From: GCA-002050365 sp038235165
GTDB taxonomy: Bacteria > Acidobacteriota > Blastocatellia > Pyrinomonadales > Pyrinomonadaceae
Direction of reading: 5' to 3'
DNA: 64,000 nt
Assembly (NCBI GenBank): GCA_038235165.1
Contig: JBBSUG010000018.1
Coordinates: forward strand, 22,988-86,987
A program made the translations under genes and the position numbers. The notes below the pieces were generated by a model, which saw only the letters and a list, made by a program, of their open reading frames with translations, made no database searches and was not told where the DNA came from. Shown here in pieces: positions 53,301 to 62,375 of this stretch; within the stretch, counting starts at the first letter, position 1, and each line of letters opens with the position of its first letter.

Positions 53301-54097
53301 TGGATTACAAAAAACCGCTTTTAGAAAATCTCGATTCCGACATTGTTAGTTATATGACGGCAGATAAAGAAACCGTCGCCAAAACAAATAAATCAGTTGG
53401 GGTGCTGGCGACCACGATTATTTCGACGGGCGCACTTGCCGGAGCCGCCTTCGGAAAAGGTCAGCAGCTTCCCGAACAAATCAAAGATGTTTTGAATTTT
53501 GCCTTGACTCTCGAATATCTCGAAGACGAATATTACCGCACCGGATTGAGCAAATCAGGCTTAATCCCGTCAGATACCAGAAGCGTCTTCGGGCAAATCA
53601 GCAAACACGAAACCGCGCACGTTGCACTTTTGAAGTCGGTTCTCGGCGGCGATGCCGTCAAAAAACCGAATTTTGATTTCACGGCGGGCGGCACGTTCAG
53701 CGATGTGTTCAGCAATTATCAAACTTTTCTCGCTCTTTCACAGGCGTTTGAGGACACTGGCGTTCGCGCATACAAAGGACAGGCGGGCAACTTGATGTCA
53801 AACGCGAAAATTTTAACGGTTGCTTTGCAAATTCACTCGGTCGAAGCCCGTCACGCGGCAGAAGTGCGGCGAATTCGCGGCGAAAAATCGTGGATTACAA
53901 AAGATTCACGCGGAACACTGCCGCCGGCTGCCGATCCGGTTTATTTTGCCGACCGCAAAACTTCGGAAGGCGGAGTCAATTTATCAAATTTGATGTCAAC
54001 CAGTAAATTAACGGACGAGACGATTTCACAGGCGTTTGATGAACCTTTATCAAAAGATCAGGTGCTTCGCATCGCCGGTTTATTTATCAAAGGTTAA
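53300..54097 (+). CDS. Ferritin-like protein, second of a pair
   Basis: A 265-residue paralogue of the preceding gene with the same four-helix pattern (LTLEYLEDEYY, HETAHVALLK, FEDTGVRAYKGQ, VEARHAAEVRR). It lacks a clear Tat motif. Its N-terminal VGVLATTIISTGALAGAAFG may be a signal or anchor. Start ATG 53300 overlaps the upstream stop, so translation is coupled, and the two may act as a heteromer. Confidence 0.83.
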   Translation: MDYKKPLLENLDSDIVSYMTADKETVAKTNKSVGVLATTIISTGALAGAAFGKGQQLPEQIKDVLNFALTLEYLEDEYYRTGLSKSGLIPSDTRSVFGQISKHETAHVALLKSVLGGDAVKKPNFDFTAGGTFSDVFSNYQTFLALSQAFEDTGVRAYKGQAGNLMSNAKILTVALQIHSVEARHAAEVRRIRGEKSWITKDSRGTLPPAADPVYFADRKTSEGGVNLSNLMSTSKLTDETISQAFDEPLSKDQVLRIAGLFIKG

Positions 54098-54135
54098 TCG
54101 TTTGGTAGAGTTGCAGGTTTCTGCATTTTCCAAAA

Positions 54136-54185
54136 ACAAGAGGGCGCGGAATTCAATTGAATCCCGCGCCCTCTTGTTTTTTTCG
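54136..54185. terminator. Terminator between the convergent ferritin-like and mglA genes
   Basis: A 14-bp stem ACAAGAGGGCGCGG (54136-54149) pairs with 54164-54177 and is followed by eight T. A-rich sequence on the other side could also serve mglA. Confidence 0.88.
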
Positions 54186-54196
54186 TTTCTTTAACT

Positions 54197-54781
54197 TTAG
54201 CCTTTCCGCAATTCAGTCAAAACCTGTTTGGCGACGGCTTTGAGCGTGTCGAAAACGCCGACTCCCTGCGAAGCGGTCGCTTCAAAAACGGGTTCGCTTT
54301 TGCGAAGCAGTTCGGCGGCGAGTTCATCGGTCGGGATAACATTCGGCAAATCGCGTTTGTTAAGCTGCAAAACGTATGGAATGTCCATCAAATTGTAGCC
54401 CTGGGTTTGCAAATTTTCTTCTAAATTGTACAGCGATTCGATATTCGCGTCCATCCGTTCTTCCTGCGAATCGGCGACGAAAACCACGCCGTCAACGCCT
54501 TTTAAAATCAATTTGCGCGATGCGTCATAATAAACCTGACCGGGAACGGTGTAGAGATGAAACCGGGTTTTGAAGCCGCGCACCGTGCCGAGTTCGAGCG
54601 GCATAAAATCAAAAAACAGCGTGCGGTCGGTTTCGGTCGCCAAACTAATCAATTTACCTTTCGCCTGCGGCGCGGTCGAATCGTAGATGTATTGCAGATT
54701 GGTCGTCTTGCCGCACAAACCTGGTCCGTAATACACAATTTTGCAGTTAATTTCGCGCGAAGCGTAATTGATGAATGTCAT
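54197..54781 (-). CDS. mglA: MglA-type polarity GTPase
   Basis: Ras-like GTPase of 194 residues that sets cell polarity for gliding and twitching. The P-loop is YYGPGLCGKTTNLQYIY (P-loop residues 19-27). The family-specific sequence TETDRTLFFDFMPLELG replaces the normal switch I. TVPGQVYYDASRKLIL has the switch II change (Pro in place of the usual DxxG Asp). LQLNKRDLPN is the guanine-binding motif. It is partner of mglB, 120 bases upstream. Confidence 0.95.
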   Translation of the reverse strand: MTFINYASREINCKIVYYGPGLCGKTTNLQYIYDSTAPQAKGKLISLATETDRTLFFDFMPLELGTVRGFKTRFHLYTVPGQVYYDASRKLILKGVDGVVFVADSQEERMDANIESLYNLEENLQTQGYNLMDIPYVLQLNKRDLPNVIPTDELAAELLRKSEPVFEATASQGVGVFDTLKAVAKQVLTELRKG

Positions 54782-54785
54782 AATT

Positions 54786-54902
54786 TTTTTTTGGATTTCA
54801 GATTTCGGATGTTGGATTTTATGTTCGGATGAAAAATATGCAGTCAGCCGACGTTATTCGATTTTATTTTCAATTCAAAATCCAATATCTAAAATCTAAA
54901 AC
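54786..54902. repeat. Heptamer-like repeat between mglB and mglA
   Basis: Units ATTTCAG, ATTTCGG, ATGTTGG on the left (about 54795-54815) and AAAATCC, AATATCT, AAAATCT on the right (about 54877-54900). The period is seven. Confidence 0.55.
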
Positions 54903-55384
54903 TAGCTAAAAAGACTGTCAATATCTTCGTCGGTAATTTCTGAGAAGAATGAATTTTCGCTGTATCGTTGTTTTTCAGAATCGCGGGTAATGTCCTCAAA
55001 TATTGCGGCGACTTCGTGGCTCGCCCGTTTGGTTCTGATTTTGACCAGACCGAGCGTTGAGCGTTCGTCAAACACGACGACCAAAAGGCTGCGCCCGATA
55101 ACACTGATAAAAATGCTTTCGCGTTCGCCTTCGTGAACGACGGCGGGAAAAACATCTTCGCCGATGAGCTTCGCCATACTCGTCGTCGCGGCGACATTTC
55201 CCGCCGCCAGAGAAGAGAAACTCGTCGTATCCATATCGCCGATATTGCCGTGATTGGCAATCGGCTGACCGTCGCGGTCAACCAGAAAAACGGCGCGTCC
55301 CGCACACTCGACGCATAACCGCGCAAGTATTGCCTTGATCTTTTGAAACTGATGTTCGTGTATGACGATGGGCGTTTCTGCCAT
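54902..55384 (-). CDS. mglB: MglB-type roadblock/LC7 GTPase regulator
   Basis: A 160-residue roadblock/LC7 domain protein, the GAP partner of MglA. RLCVECAGRAVFLVDRDGQPIA and TTSFSSLAAGNVAATTSMAKL are the family core. The acidic C-terminal tail (SEITDEDIDSLFS) is typical of MglB. It is upstream of mglA on the same strand, as in other mglBA loci. Confidence 0.9.
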   Translation of the reverse strand: MAETPIVIHEHQFQKIKAILARLCVECAGRAVFLVDRDGQPIANHGNIGDMDTTSFSSLAAGNVAATTSMAKLIGEDVFPAVVHEGERESIFISVIGRSLLVVVFDERSTLGLVKIRTKRASHEVAAIFEDITRDSEKQRYSENSFFSEITDEDIDSLFS

Positions 55385-55606
55385 TAGTTTTTATTTCTCT
55401 CTCGGTTTTTATTAATTGAGGTAAGAAGTTAATCTTCAGACTTTTACAAGCTGGATAAATTTTATAAAAATGTAACTTATTAAAAAAGGTTTGCTCAACT
55501 CGGATTCTGTAACGAACCGCATTTCTAATCTAACACATCAATTATAATTGCTTCAAGTATTTTTTTATTATAATTGTAACGCCCTGGTAAAAAGTAGTCC
55601 GGGCTT
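55385..55606. other. Spacer upstream of mglB
   Basis: No gene. GCCCGG/CCAGGGC-type hairpin at 55581-55606 fits a minus-strand terminator of the RND relic. The mglB promoter is expected here. Confidence 0.4.
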
Positions 55607-55836
55607 TCATAATTTTTCATTTGATGCAGATAATTTATTGCGCGAAGTTGAAGTTAAAAGTGCATATACCGTCGGTGTCACGATGAGCGAAAGAACGAGC
55701 GCGAAAACCAAACCGCTGATGACCGCAATCGCCACAAGGCTTTAATAGTTCCGAACCTGTACCAATCACCAATGTGAGCGGCAGCATTCCCAAAACCGCC
55801 GCCAAACTCGTTATCAGAAACGGTGTTTCACCCGCT
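55607..55836 (-). pseudogene. Decayed 3' end of an RND efflux pump gene
   Basis: Minus-strand codons read LITSLAAVLGMLPLTLV and then, after a one-base insertion, AIAVISGLVFALVLSLIVTP, which matches the C-terminal part of the intact RND gene at 59301-62372 at both DNA and protein level. The frame is disrupted at about 55738 and everything upstream of this piece is missing. A stop at 55607-55609 and a hairpin follow, as for a genuine gene end. It is a relic of a second copy. Confidence 0.75.
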
Positions 55837-55864
55837 TTTTGATGTTCTATCCTTTATTCGATTT

Positions 55865-56938
55865 TCATTTCCCGAACACCATAACCACAAAACTGTCTGG
55901 CACGATTGAAGGACGCGGATTCGGACGTTCTTTGGTCGGTGCGGGCGTTGCGCCGAATTCGGCTGTTGGCAGATAAATTTTCGCGGTTTTCGCATCGAGC
56001 GTCATCGTTCTCGCGCCGCGTTTTGTTTGGATGTTTTCGACGACGGTAAACTTATCGCCTTTTTCTTCACGAACGACCGTGACGGTTCCCGCGCCGTTTG
56101 AGGCAAAAGCGAGATTTGTTTTCGGATCAAACGCTGCCGCGTCTGTGCCTTTACCGATTGGCACATCAGCGATGATTTTGCCGTTGTCGGCGTTGAGAAC
56201 GATCATTTTCTCATTCGAGCAGACAGCGAATAAGCGGCGCGTTTTCGGGTCAAACGCCAATCCTGAAGGCTCTTCGCCCGGAGCGATTGACCAGCGATTT
56301 TTTACTTCGAGTTTGTTCGGATCAAACGCGACGACTTCGGATTTATCTTCGATATTGACGAATATCGTTCCTTTGCCGTCGGATACGGCAAATTCCGGTC
56401 TGCCACCGAGCGCAATCGTGCCGACGACCTTGCCGCTTGCCGCGTCAATCGCCGTCATGTCGGAACTGCCGCCGTTAAAAGTGAAAATTCGCTTGCTCGC
56501 CGCGTCGTAAATAATCGCGTCAGGATTTTTCCCGACTTTGACGGTATCGAGCGTTTTCAAAGTTTTCAAATCGAAAATCGTCACAGAATTATCGCGCCCG
56601 TTCGAGGTAAATCCGCGTCCTAAATCTTCGGCGACAGCGATGCCGTGAACGCCGTTGGTGTTCGGAATTTCGCCGACGATTGCATCTTTGTCGGTATCAA
56701 TCACGACGACTTTCGTCGCGTGGGAAACATACAAGCGGTGATTTTTGCTGTCATCGAAAATGTAATCCCAACCGCCTTCGCCGCCGATTTTGATTTGTTT
56801 GAGCAGTTTATATCCGCTCGGATTCTGAGCGTTTTTCGTCGAAGTCTGCGCGGTGCAGACGGACGCGCCAAAAATGACGAGCGAAAAAATCGCCAGTGTT
56901 TGTTTGATTGAAAATATTTTTGTGTTTTGATTTTTCAT
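55865..56938 (-). CDS. YVTN-type beta-propeller protein
   Basis: Exported 357-residue protein. The signal peptide is about 1-30. The mature part is a seven-bladed YncE/YVTN-like propeller with repeats such as RLYVSHATKVVVIDTDKDAIVGE and TIFDLKTLKTLDTVKVGKNPDAI. The role is unknown. It lies in the same direction as the efflux genes, and the RND relic sits right behind it. Confidence 0.82.
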   Translation of the reverse strand: MKNQNTKIFSIKQTLAIFSLVIFGASVCTAQTSTKNAQNPSGYKLLKQIKIGGEGGWDYIFDDSKNHRLYVSHATKVVVIDTDKDAIVGEIPNTNGVHGIAVAEDLGRGFTSNGRDNSVTIFDLKTLKTLDTVKVGKNPDAIIYDAASKRIFTFNGGSSDMTAIDAASGKVVGTIALGGRPEFAVSDGKGTIFVNIEDKSEVVAFDPNKLEVKNRWSIAPGEEPSGLAFDPKTRRLFAVCSNEKMIVLNADNGKIIADVPIGKGTDAAAFDPKTNLAFASNGAGTVTVVREEKGDKFTVVENIQTKRGARTMTLDAKTAKIYLPTAEFGATPAPTKERPNPRPSIVPDSFVVMVFGK

Positions 56939-56964
56939 ATTTTTAATTCCAAGAATGATTTGTG

Positions 56965-58143
56965 TTATTTCTTTTTCCTGTATAAATCGGCAACTCCGAC
57001 CGTCATTCCGGCGAGAACACCGATGCGCGGGGCTTCGGGAGTCAGACCGAAACGAACGCCGCTGTAAAGAGAAAATCGGCGATTTACCAGATACGAACCG
57101 CCGACGAGTCCGAAAATCGCGCCCGGTGAATTGTCATTGCGGCTGAATCCGCTGATCTCCGCCGTCACGCCGAAGTTTTTTGAAACACCGCGCGAGAACG
57201 CCAACGCCGCTTGCCCGCTCGATGCGTAACCGTCGCGGCTCGTGCGTCCGGCGAGCAGATAAGCGGCGTTAAAATCTATCGTTACCGAACCGACATTTTT
57301 GCTGACCAAGCCGGTAAAAGTGTGATCAACACGTCCTGTTCCCAGTCCTTTGGAACTGCTCGCGGTCGGAATTTTGATGTAATACGAAGCCGCCACACCG
57401 GGCGTTGTGTCGGTTTGATGATGAATGACGTATTGCACGCCGAGATTTGTATCGCCGACACCCGTTTGGCGCGTGCCGTCCGGCGACGTTTGCGTTAGAA
57501 AATTCGTGTTGTCAAATTCCACTAAAATTCGCGGGTTGACGGCAAAGCGCAGAGCCAGCGGAACAAATTGCTGACTCGGCGTTCCGTCGGCGTTAAAATT
57601 TGAATCGTAACCGTATTCAAGCTGCAAAACGCCCGGACGCTGAAACTCCGCCGAATTTGAAACCGTCGGACGCTGCGGCGCGATAAACGGCGGCTCATCA
57701 GTTGCGTCTTGCGAATCTTCACCACTCGAATTTTTCAGATTTTTGTCTTTTTCCCGCTTTTGTTCGGCGGTTTCCTGTTGTTTATTCTCCTGTTTGACGC
57801 TGACAACTTTTCCGGTTAACGCGCTGACCTGCACTTCGGTGATTGCGCCCTGCGCGCTGCGGATGTCGAACGAATAAACGAGTTGCTTATTTTCGCGTTC
57901 GAGTTCGCCTGTTTCAACAGTTCCCGGCGCACGTTTAAGAGCCGTTTCCCGCGCATATTCCAGTTTAACTTTGGCTTGTTTGGCAAGCTGTTCTTGAATT
58001 TCCTCTTCTGTGTTGCTGCGGCGTGTTGTTTGTTTTGATGGTTGCGGTTTATTTTGATTCGGCGGTGCGGTTTGAGCATAGAGCGTCGTGCCGCAAATTA
58101 AAAATAACACCGCGAAAATCTTTAAACTTTTATCTTTTTTCAT
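56965..58143 (-). CDS. PepSY-domain plus outer-membrane transporter-like protein
   Basis: A 392-residue exported protein. After a signal peptide (about 1-22), a PepSY-type domain (about 50-120; YARETALKRAPGTVETGELE) is followed by a charged spacer. A predicted beta-barrel (about 170-392) resembles the MetA-like phenol-pathway family (PGVLQLEYGYDSNF and GVGDTNLGVQY). ATG 58143 is selected for the GGGGGAAG site; the frame to 58209 adds no conserved residues. Confidence 0.72.
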   Translation of the reverse strand: MKKDKSLKIFAVLFLICGTTLYAQTAPPNQNKPQPSKQTTRRSNTEEEIQEQLAKQAKVKLEYARETALKRAPGTVETGELERENKQLVYSFDIRSAQGAITEVQVSALTGKVVSVKQENKQQETAEQKREKDKNLKNSSGEDSQDATDEPPFIAPQRPTVSNSAEFQRPGVLQLEYGYDSNFNADGTPSQQFVPLALRFAVNPRILVEFDNTNFLTQTSPDGTRQTGVGDTNLGVQYVIHHQTDTTPGVAASYYIKIPTASSSKGLGTGRVDHTFTGLVSKNVGSVTIDFNAAYLLAGRTSRDGYASSGQAALAFSRGVSKNFGVTAEISGFSRNDNSPGAIFGLVGGSYLVNRRFSLYSGVRFGLTPEAPRIGVLAGMTVGVADLYRKKK

Positions 58144-58205
58144 AACTTCCCCCTTGATTCTTTCTATTTCTCCAAAATTCCGGCACCTCAAAAAATTCCG
58201 ATTTT

Positions 58206-59192
58206 TCAAAGTGATGAGTTCTTTTCGGTCTGCGCTTTTTTGCCGTCATTGCCCGGAGCGTTTTCGATGCGAAGCGGCGGAAAACCGACAATATCATATG
58301 TCGCCGATGCGATGCCGATGCCATTCTCGTCAAAATGTGTCAGCATATCGCGGCTGATGTCATTTTTGACTTCGCGGACGTGATGCTCGCCAACGATAAA
58401 CCGCACGGTCAATTCCAGCCAATTATCCGTTATGCGGTAATAAACTGCCGGCTCGAAATCTTTGATATTGATGAAATACTGTTTTTGCAGTTTCTCAACC
58501 GCTTCCTGACTCATTTCGGTAATCTTCAAAACGTATTTTTTCGTCGCCGCGAGCATTATTTCTTCGGTCTTTTGGCGGTCGGTTTCGTAAGTTATCGGAA
58601 TCGCAATTTCTTCCCAGATAAACGGAAAATCGCGCGTGTAATTAAAAACCGGCTCGTCGAAAATCTTGTTGTTGGCGACGGTAACGATGCGCCCGGTAAA
58701 TTGGCGGCTTTTGACCCACATCGCCGGATCAGCCGATTGAACGGCGGGCGGCTGTCCCATTTCCATAATCGTCGTTTGAATAAATCCCAAACCGATGACA
58801 TCGCCGCGCACGCCGCCCATCGAAATTCTATCGCCGATGGTGAAGTTTCTGCCACGCAAAATAACGAAATATCCGGCGATTGAGGAGACGACTTTCTGCA
58901 AAGCGAAAGCGAGTCCGGCAGATACCAATCCAAGACCGGTGGCAAGCCGCGTCGGGTCGTTAAACCAGATCGAGATAAGACTGATAACCAGCAAAATCGC
59001 GGTAAAAACGCTGATGCCCTGTTTAGTCCAAAACCGCGCACGTTCGAGTTTCGCACCGCCTAGAATCAAGCCTGACAGTTGGCGCAAAAGAAAACCAAAC
59101 AGCAAAATGCCGAAGATAAATAAAATTGTCAAAAGTAATTTTTGACCGTTTTCGGCGTTGATGCCGATAAATTTTATTCCGAAAATTTCCAT
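58206..59192 (-). CDS. Small-conductance mechanosensitive channel (MscS family)
   Basis: Inner-membrane channel of 328 residues. Four predicted helices with GLVSAGLAFALQKVVSSIAGYFVIL as the pore helix (about 88-112). The MscS beta domain follows (GRNFTIGDRISMGGVRGDVIGLGF). The C-terminus has a short charged tail. It is in line with the efflux genes but not overlapping them. Confidence 0.88.
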   Translation of the reverse strand: MEIFGIKFIGINAENGQKLLLTILFIFGILLFGFLLRQLSGLILGGAKLERARFWTKQGISVFTAILLVISLISIWFNDPTRLATGLGLVSAGLAFALQKVVSSIAGYFVILRGRNFTIGDRISMGGVRGDVIGLGFIQTTIMEMGQPPAVQSADPAMWVKSRQFTGRIVTVANNKIFDEPVFNYTRDFPFIWEEIAIPITYETDRQKTEEIMLAATKKYVLKITEMSQEAVEKLQKQYFINIKDFEPAVYYRITDNWLELTVRFIVGEHHVREVKNDISRDMLTHFDENGIGIASATYDIVGFPPLRIENAPGNDGKKAQTEKNSSL

Positions 59193-59300
59193 GATGTTAA
59201 AAATAAACCGGCGGGCAAATAAATTTCAATATTATAATCTGTTGCCATAATTATGTGCGTCAACGCTTCAGATTGTAAAAAGCCGCTGCAACCGTTGAAT

Positions 59301-62300
59301 TCATTTTATTTTTTCCGGCTTAGACTTTTTACTTTGACCGATAATCAGCGCGTAAACCGTCGGCGTAACCACCAATGAAAGTATCAAAGCGAAAACCAAA
59401 CCGCTGATGACGGCGATTGCCAGCGGCTGAAGCAGTTCCGAACCCGCGCCGATTGCCAATGCAAGCGGCAACATACCCAAAATCGCCGCCAGACTCGTCA
59501 TTAAAACGGGACGAAACCGCCGCTGACCTGATTTTAATAATGCTTCCTGCAAATCATCGCCTTCTTCGATGTGTTCCTGCACCGCGTCGAGCATCAGAAT
59601 TCCGTTTTTGGCGACGATACCGACGACCATAATCATTCCCATAAAACTGACGACGTTGAGCGTCATTCCCGTTACAAGCAATCCCAAAAGAACGCCGCCG
59701 AGCGCGAGAACCGCGCCGGTGACAATCGCAATCGGATGCGCGAATGAACGAAATTCGATGAGCAAAGTCAAAAATACGAGCGCGATTGCCAAGACTAAAG
59801 CAAAAGCGAGTTCGCTGAAAGATTTCTGCTGTTCTTTGTAAAGTCCGCCGTATTCGATTGTCATTCCGGCGGGAAGTTTTACGTCTTTTGCTAATTGCGC
59901 CTTAATCTGCTGAATCGCCGTTCCCAAATCGCTGCCCGAAAGCCGCGCCGTAATCGCATTTGATTGGCGCAAATTGTCGCGTTCGATTTCGGTTTGTCCT
60001 TTGTCATATTCGACCGTTGCGACTTGTTCAAGCGTGAAAAGCTGCCCGGAAGCCGAGCGAATCGGCAGTTTTTTTAAAGTTTCGAGCGAATCACGCGCCG
60101 CATCCGGAAATTTGACGCGAACGGCGATGAGTTTGCCTTTTTGCAGAATTGAAGAAGAAGTGTCGCCCGTCATCGCCGTCGTCACCGAGTTGATAATATC
60201 CGAAGGAGTAACGCCGAAACGGGCGGCGTTGGCAGCGTCAATTTGAAAAGTAATCGCCGCGCCGCTGACGACGATCCCGTTGAATGTGTCAACGACTCCG
60301 TTCACTTTTTGAATGGATTTTTCCACTTCGTCGGCGGTTTGTTCGAGTGCGGATTGGTCGTCGCTGAACAGGCGAATCTCGATTGGCGACGGCGAACTCG
60401 TCAAATCGCCGATTAAATCGCCTAAAATCCCAACAAATTCAATCTGCAAAGCCGGTTCGCTTGATTCGATTTTGCCGCGTAATTCGTCCATTACCTGTTC
60501 GGTTGAACGGGAGTGATTCGGCTTGAGTTTGACCATATAATCGCCGCGATTCGGTTCGGTGATTGATAAGCCGATTTGCAGTCCGGTGCGTCTGGCGTAA
60601 GATTCGACTTCGGGAGTTTCCTGCAAAAATTTTTCGCCGTGCCGCAAAAGTCGGTCGGTTTCGGCAAGTGAAGTTCCAGGCGGCGAATTGTAATCGAGAA
60701 CAAACGCGCTTTCGTCAAACGACGGGAGAAATTCCGAGCCGAGTTGGTTATATAAAAAATATGAACCGACTAAAATCAGCGCGGAAATTGTCAAAACTAA
60801 AATTCGATTATTGAGCGCGAGCTTTAAAATCTTTTCGTAACCGCTGATGATCGCCGATAAAAACCGTCCATTTTCATCGTGCAATTCCGACTTTTTATCG
60901 CGCTTGACCTTGATGAATCTTTCCGCCAAAACAGGCGTAAAAGACAACGCGAGAATAAGCGATGTGAGCAAAGCGACGGTCATCGTCAGCGCGAGCGAAC
61001 GGAAAAACGAGCCGGTTACGCCGGTTAAAAGCGTCAGCGGCAAAAAAACGATGACGGGCGTAATCGTCGAACCAATAATCGGAATTGTAATTTCGGAAAC
61101 GGCGTTCAAGACTGCTTCGTGCCGCTTTTCGCCGCGCGCCAAATGCGTGAAAATATTTTCGACGACGACAATCGCGTCATCAATAACCAGCCCGATTGCC
61201 GCCGCCACGCCGCCGAGCGTCATCAAATTAAACGAGAGTCCAACCAGATACATCGCCAAAAATGTCGCCAAAACCGTGACCGGAATCACCGTGACGGCAA
61301 CCAGCGTCGTGCCGACGTTTCGCAAAAACACATAAAGAATAAAAATCGAGAGCAGCAAACCGATAATAATCGCATCGCGCACCGAACTTATCGAATCACG
61401 GACGAGCAGTGATTGATCGTAATAAATTGCGAGCGTGACATCTTTGGGAAGCTGTCCTTTGATTGAAGCGAGTTCGGCTTTCACTTCATCCGTCACCGTA
61501 ACGGTATCGGCTTCGGGTTGACGCAAAACATCTACTAAAACGGCATCTTTACCGTTAGAATTAACGATGGTGTAATTCGGCTGCGTGCCTTCGCTGACCG
61601 TTGCGACATCGGCGACGGTGACGGGAACATTATTGACTACTCCGACGACGATTGATTTTAAATCTTCCGGTTTCGTCGCCTGACCGCTAATCAGCGCGAG
61701 TTCGAGTTGATGATTTTCTTCGACGAGTCCGGGCGAGGCAAGCTGATTGGAATTTTTCACGGCATCGGCGACCTGTTGCAGCGAAACATTGTGCGCGTGA
61801 AGTTTTTGCGGGTCAACCGTGATGTGAAATTCGCGCACTTTGCCGCCGGAAATTTGCACATTCGAAACTCCGGCGAGTCGCGCCAAACCCGGCTTTATCG
61901 TGTAAGTCGCTAAATCATTAACCTGCGCCGGCGAGAGTTTTTCCGATGTCAGACTGTAGCTGATAACGGGAAAAACCGCGAACGTCAACCGCTCGACGTG
62001 CCGAACTTGCGCCGTCGGCGGCAGTGAAACCTGCGTCAGTCTGGTTTGCACGAGTTGCAGAGCTTCTCTCGGATTTGTATTCCAATCGAAAAACAAATTG
62101 ATTTCCGTCGAACCGCGCGACGTCGCTGATTTGATCCGGGCGATGCCGGGAATGCCGTTCATCGCTTGTTCAATCGGGCGCGTAACGGTAACGAGCATCT
62201 GCTCGGCGGGCGTATCGCCGTTGTCCACCACGACCACAACTCTGGGAAAATCGGTCTGCGGGAAAATTGACGACGGCAGTACAAAAGCCGCGTAAATTCC

Positions 62301-62372
62301 CGCCGCGCACAATAAAACGACGAGAACGATGACGGCGCGTGACTGATTGGAAATTATTTTCGCTAAATTCAA
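59301..62372 (-). CDS. RND efflux transporter, HAE1/CusA-like
   Basis: Inner-membrane proton antiporter of 1023 residues with twelve helices and two large periplasmic loops. The N-terminal helix (RAVIVLVVLLCAAGIYAAF) and the GVAAAIGLVIDDAIVVVENIF and GMIMVVGIVAKNGILMLD motifs (helices 4 and 10) carry the proton-relay residues. The substrate could be hydrophobic drugs or metals; Asp407/408 equivalents are present in the IDDAIVVVEN segment. A homologous relic lies at 55607-55836. It is 3 bases behind the adaptor gene. Confidence 0.93.
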   Translation of the reverse strand: MNLAKIISNQSRAVIVLVVLLCAAGIYAAFVLPSSIFPQTDFPRVVVVVDNGDTPAEQMLVTVTRPIEQAMNGIPGIARIKSATSRGSTEINLFFDWNTNPREALQLVQTRLTQVSLPPTAQVRHVERLTFAVFPVISYSLTSEKLSPAQVNDLATYTIKPGLARLAGVSNVQISGGKVREFHITVDPQKLHAHNVSLQQVADAVKNSNQLASPGLVEENHQLELALISGQATKPEDLKSIVVGVVNNVPVTVADVATVSEGTQPNYTIVNSNGKDAVLVDVLRQPEADTVTVTDEVKAELASIKGQLPKDVTLAIYYDQSLLVRDSISSVRDAIIIGLLLSIFILYVFLRNVGTTLVAVTVIPVTVLATFLAMYLVGLSFNLMTLGGVAAAIGLVIDDAIVVVENIFTHLARGEKRHEAVLNAVSEITIPIIGSTITPVIVFLPLTLLTGVTGSFFRSLALTMTVALLTSLILALSFTPVLAERFIKVKRDKKSELHDENGRFLSAIISGYEKILKLALNNRILVLTISALILVGSYFLYNQLGSEFLPSFDESAFVLDYNSPPGTSLAETDRLLRHGEKFLQETPEVESYARRTGLQIGLSITEPNRGDYMVKLKPNHSRSTEQVMDELRGKIESSEPALQIEFVGILGDLIGDLTSSPSPIEIRLFSDDQSALEQTADEVEKSIQKVNGVVDTFNGIVVSGAAITFQIDAANAARFGVTPSDIINSVTTAMTGDTSSSILQKGKLIAVRVKFPDAARDSLETLKKLPIRSASGQLFTLEQVATVEYDKGQTEIERDNLRQSNAITARLSGSDLGTAIQQIKAQLAKDVKLPAGMTIEYGGLYKEQQKSFSELAFALVLAIALVFLTLLIEFRSFAHPIAIVTGAVLALGGVLLGLLVTGMTLNVVSFMGMIMVVGIVAKNGILMLDAVQEHIEEGDDLQEALLKSGQRRFRPVLMTSLAAILGMLPLALAIGAGSELLQPLAIAVISGLVFALILSLVVTPTVYALIIGQSKKSKPEKIK

Positions 62373-62375
62373 TTT

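Noticed and set aside
55548..55745. Plus-strand 65-codon frame
   Set aside because: It is antisense to the RND relic and has no ribosome site.
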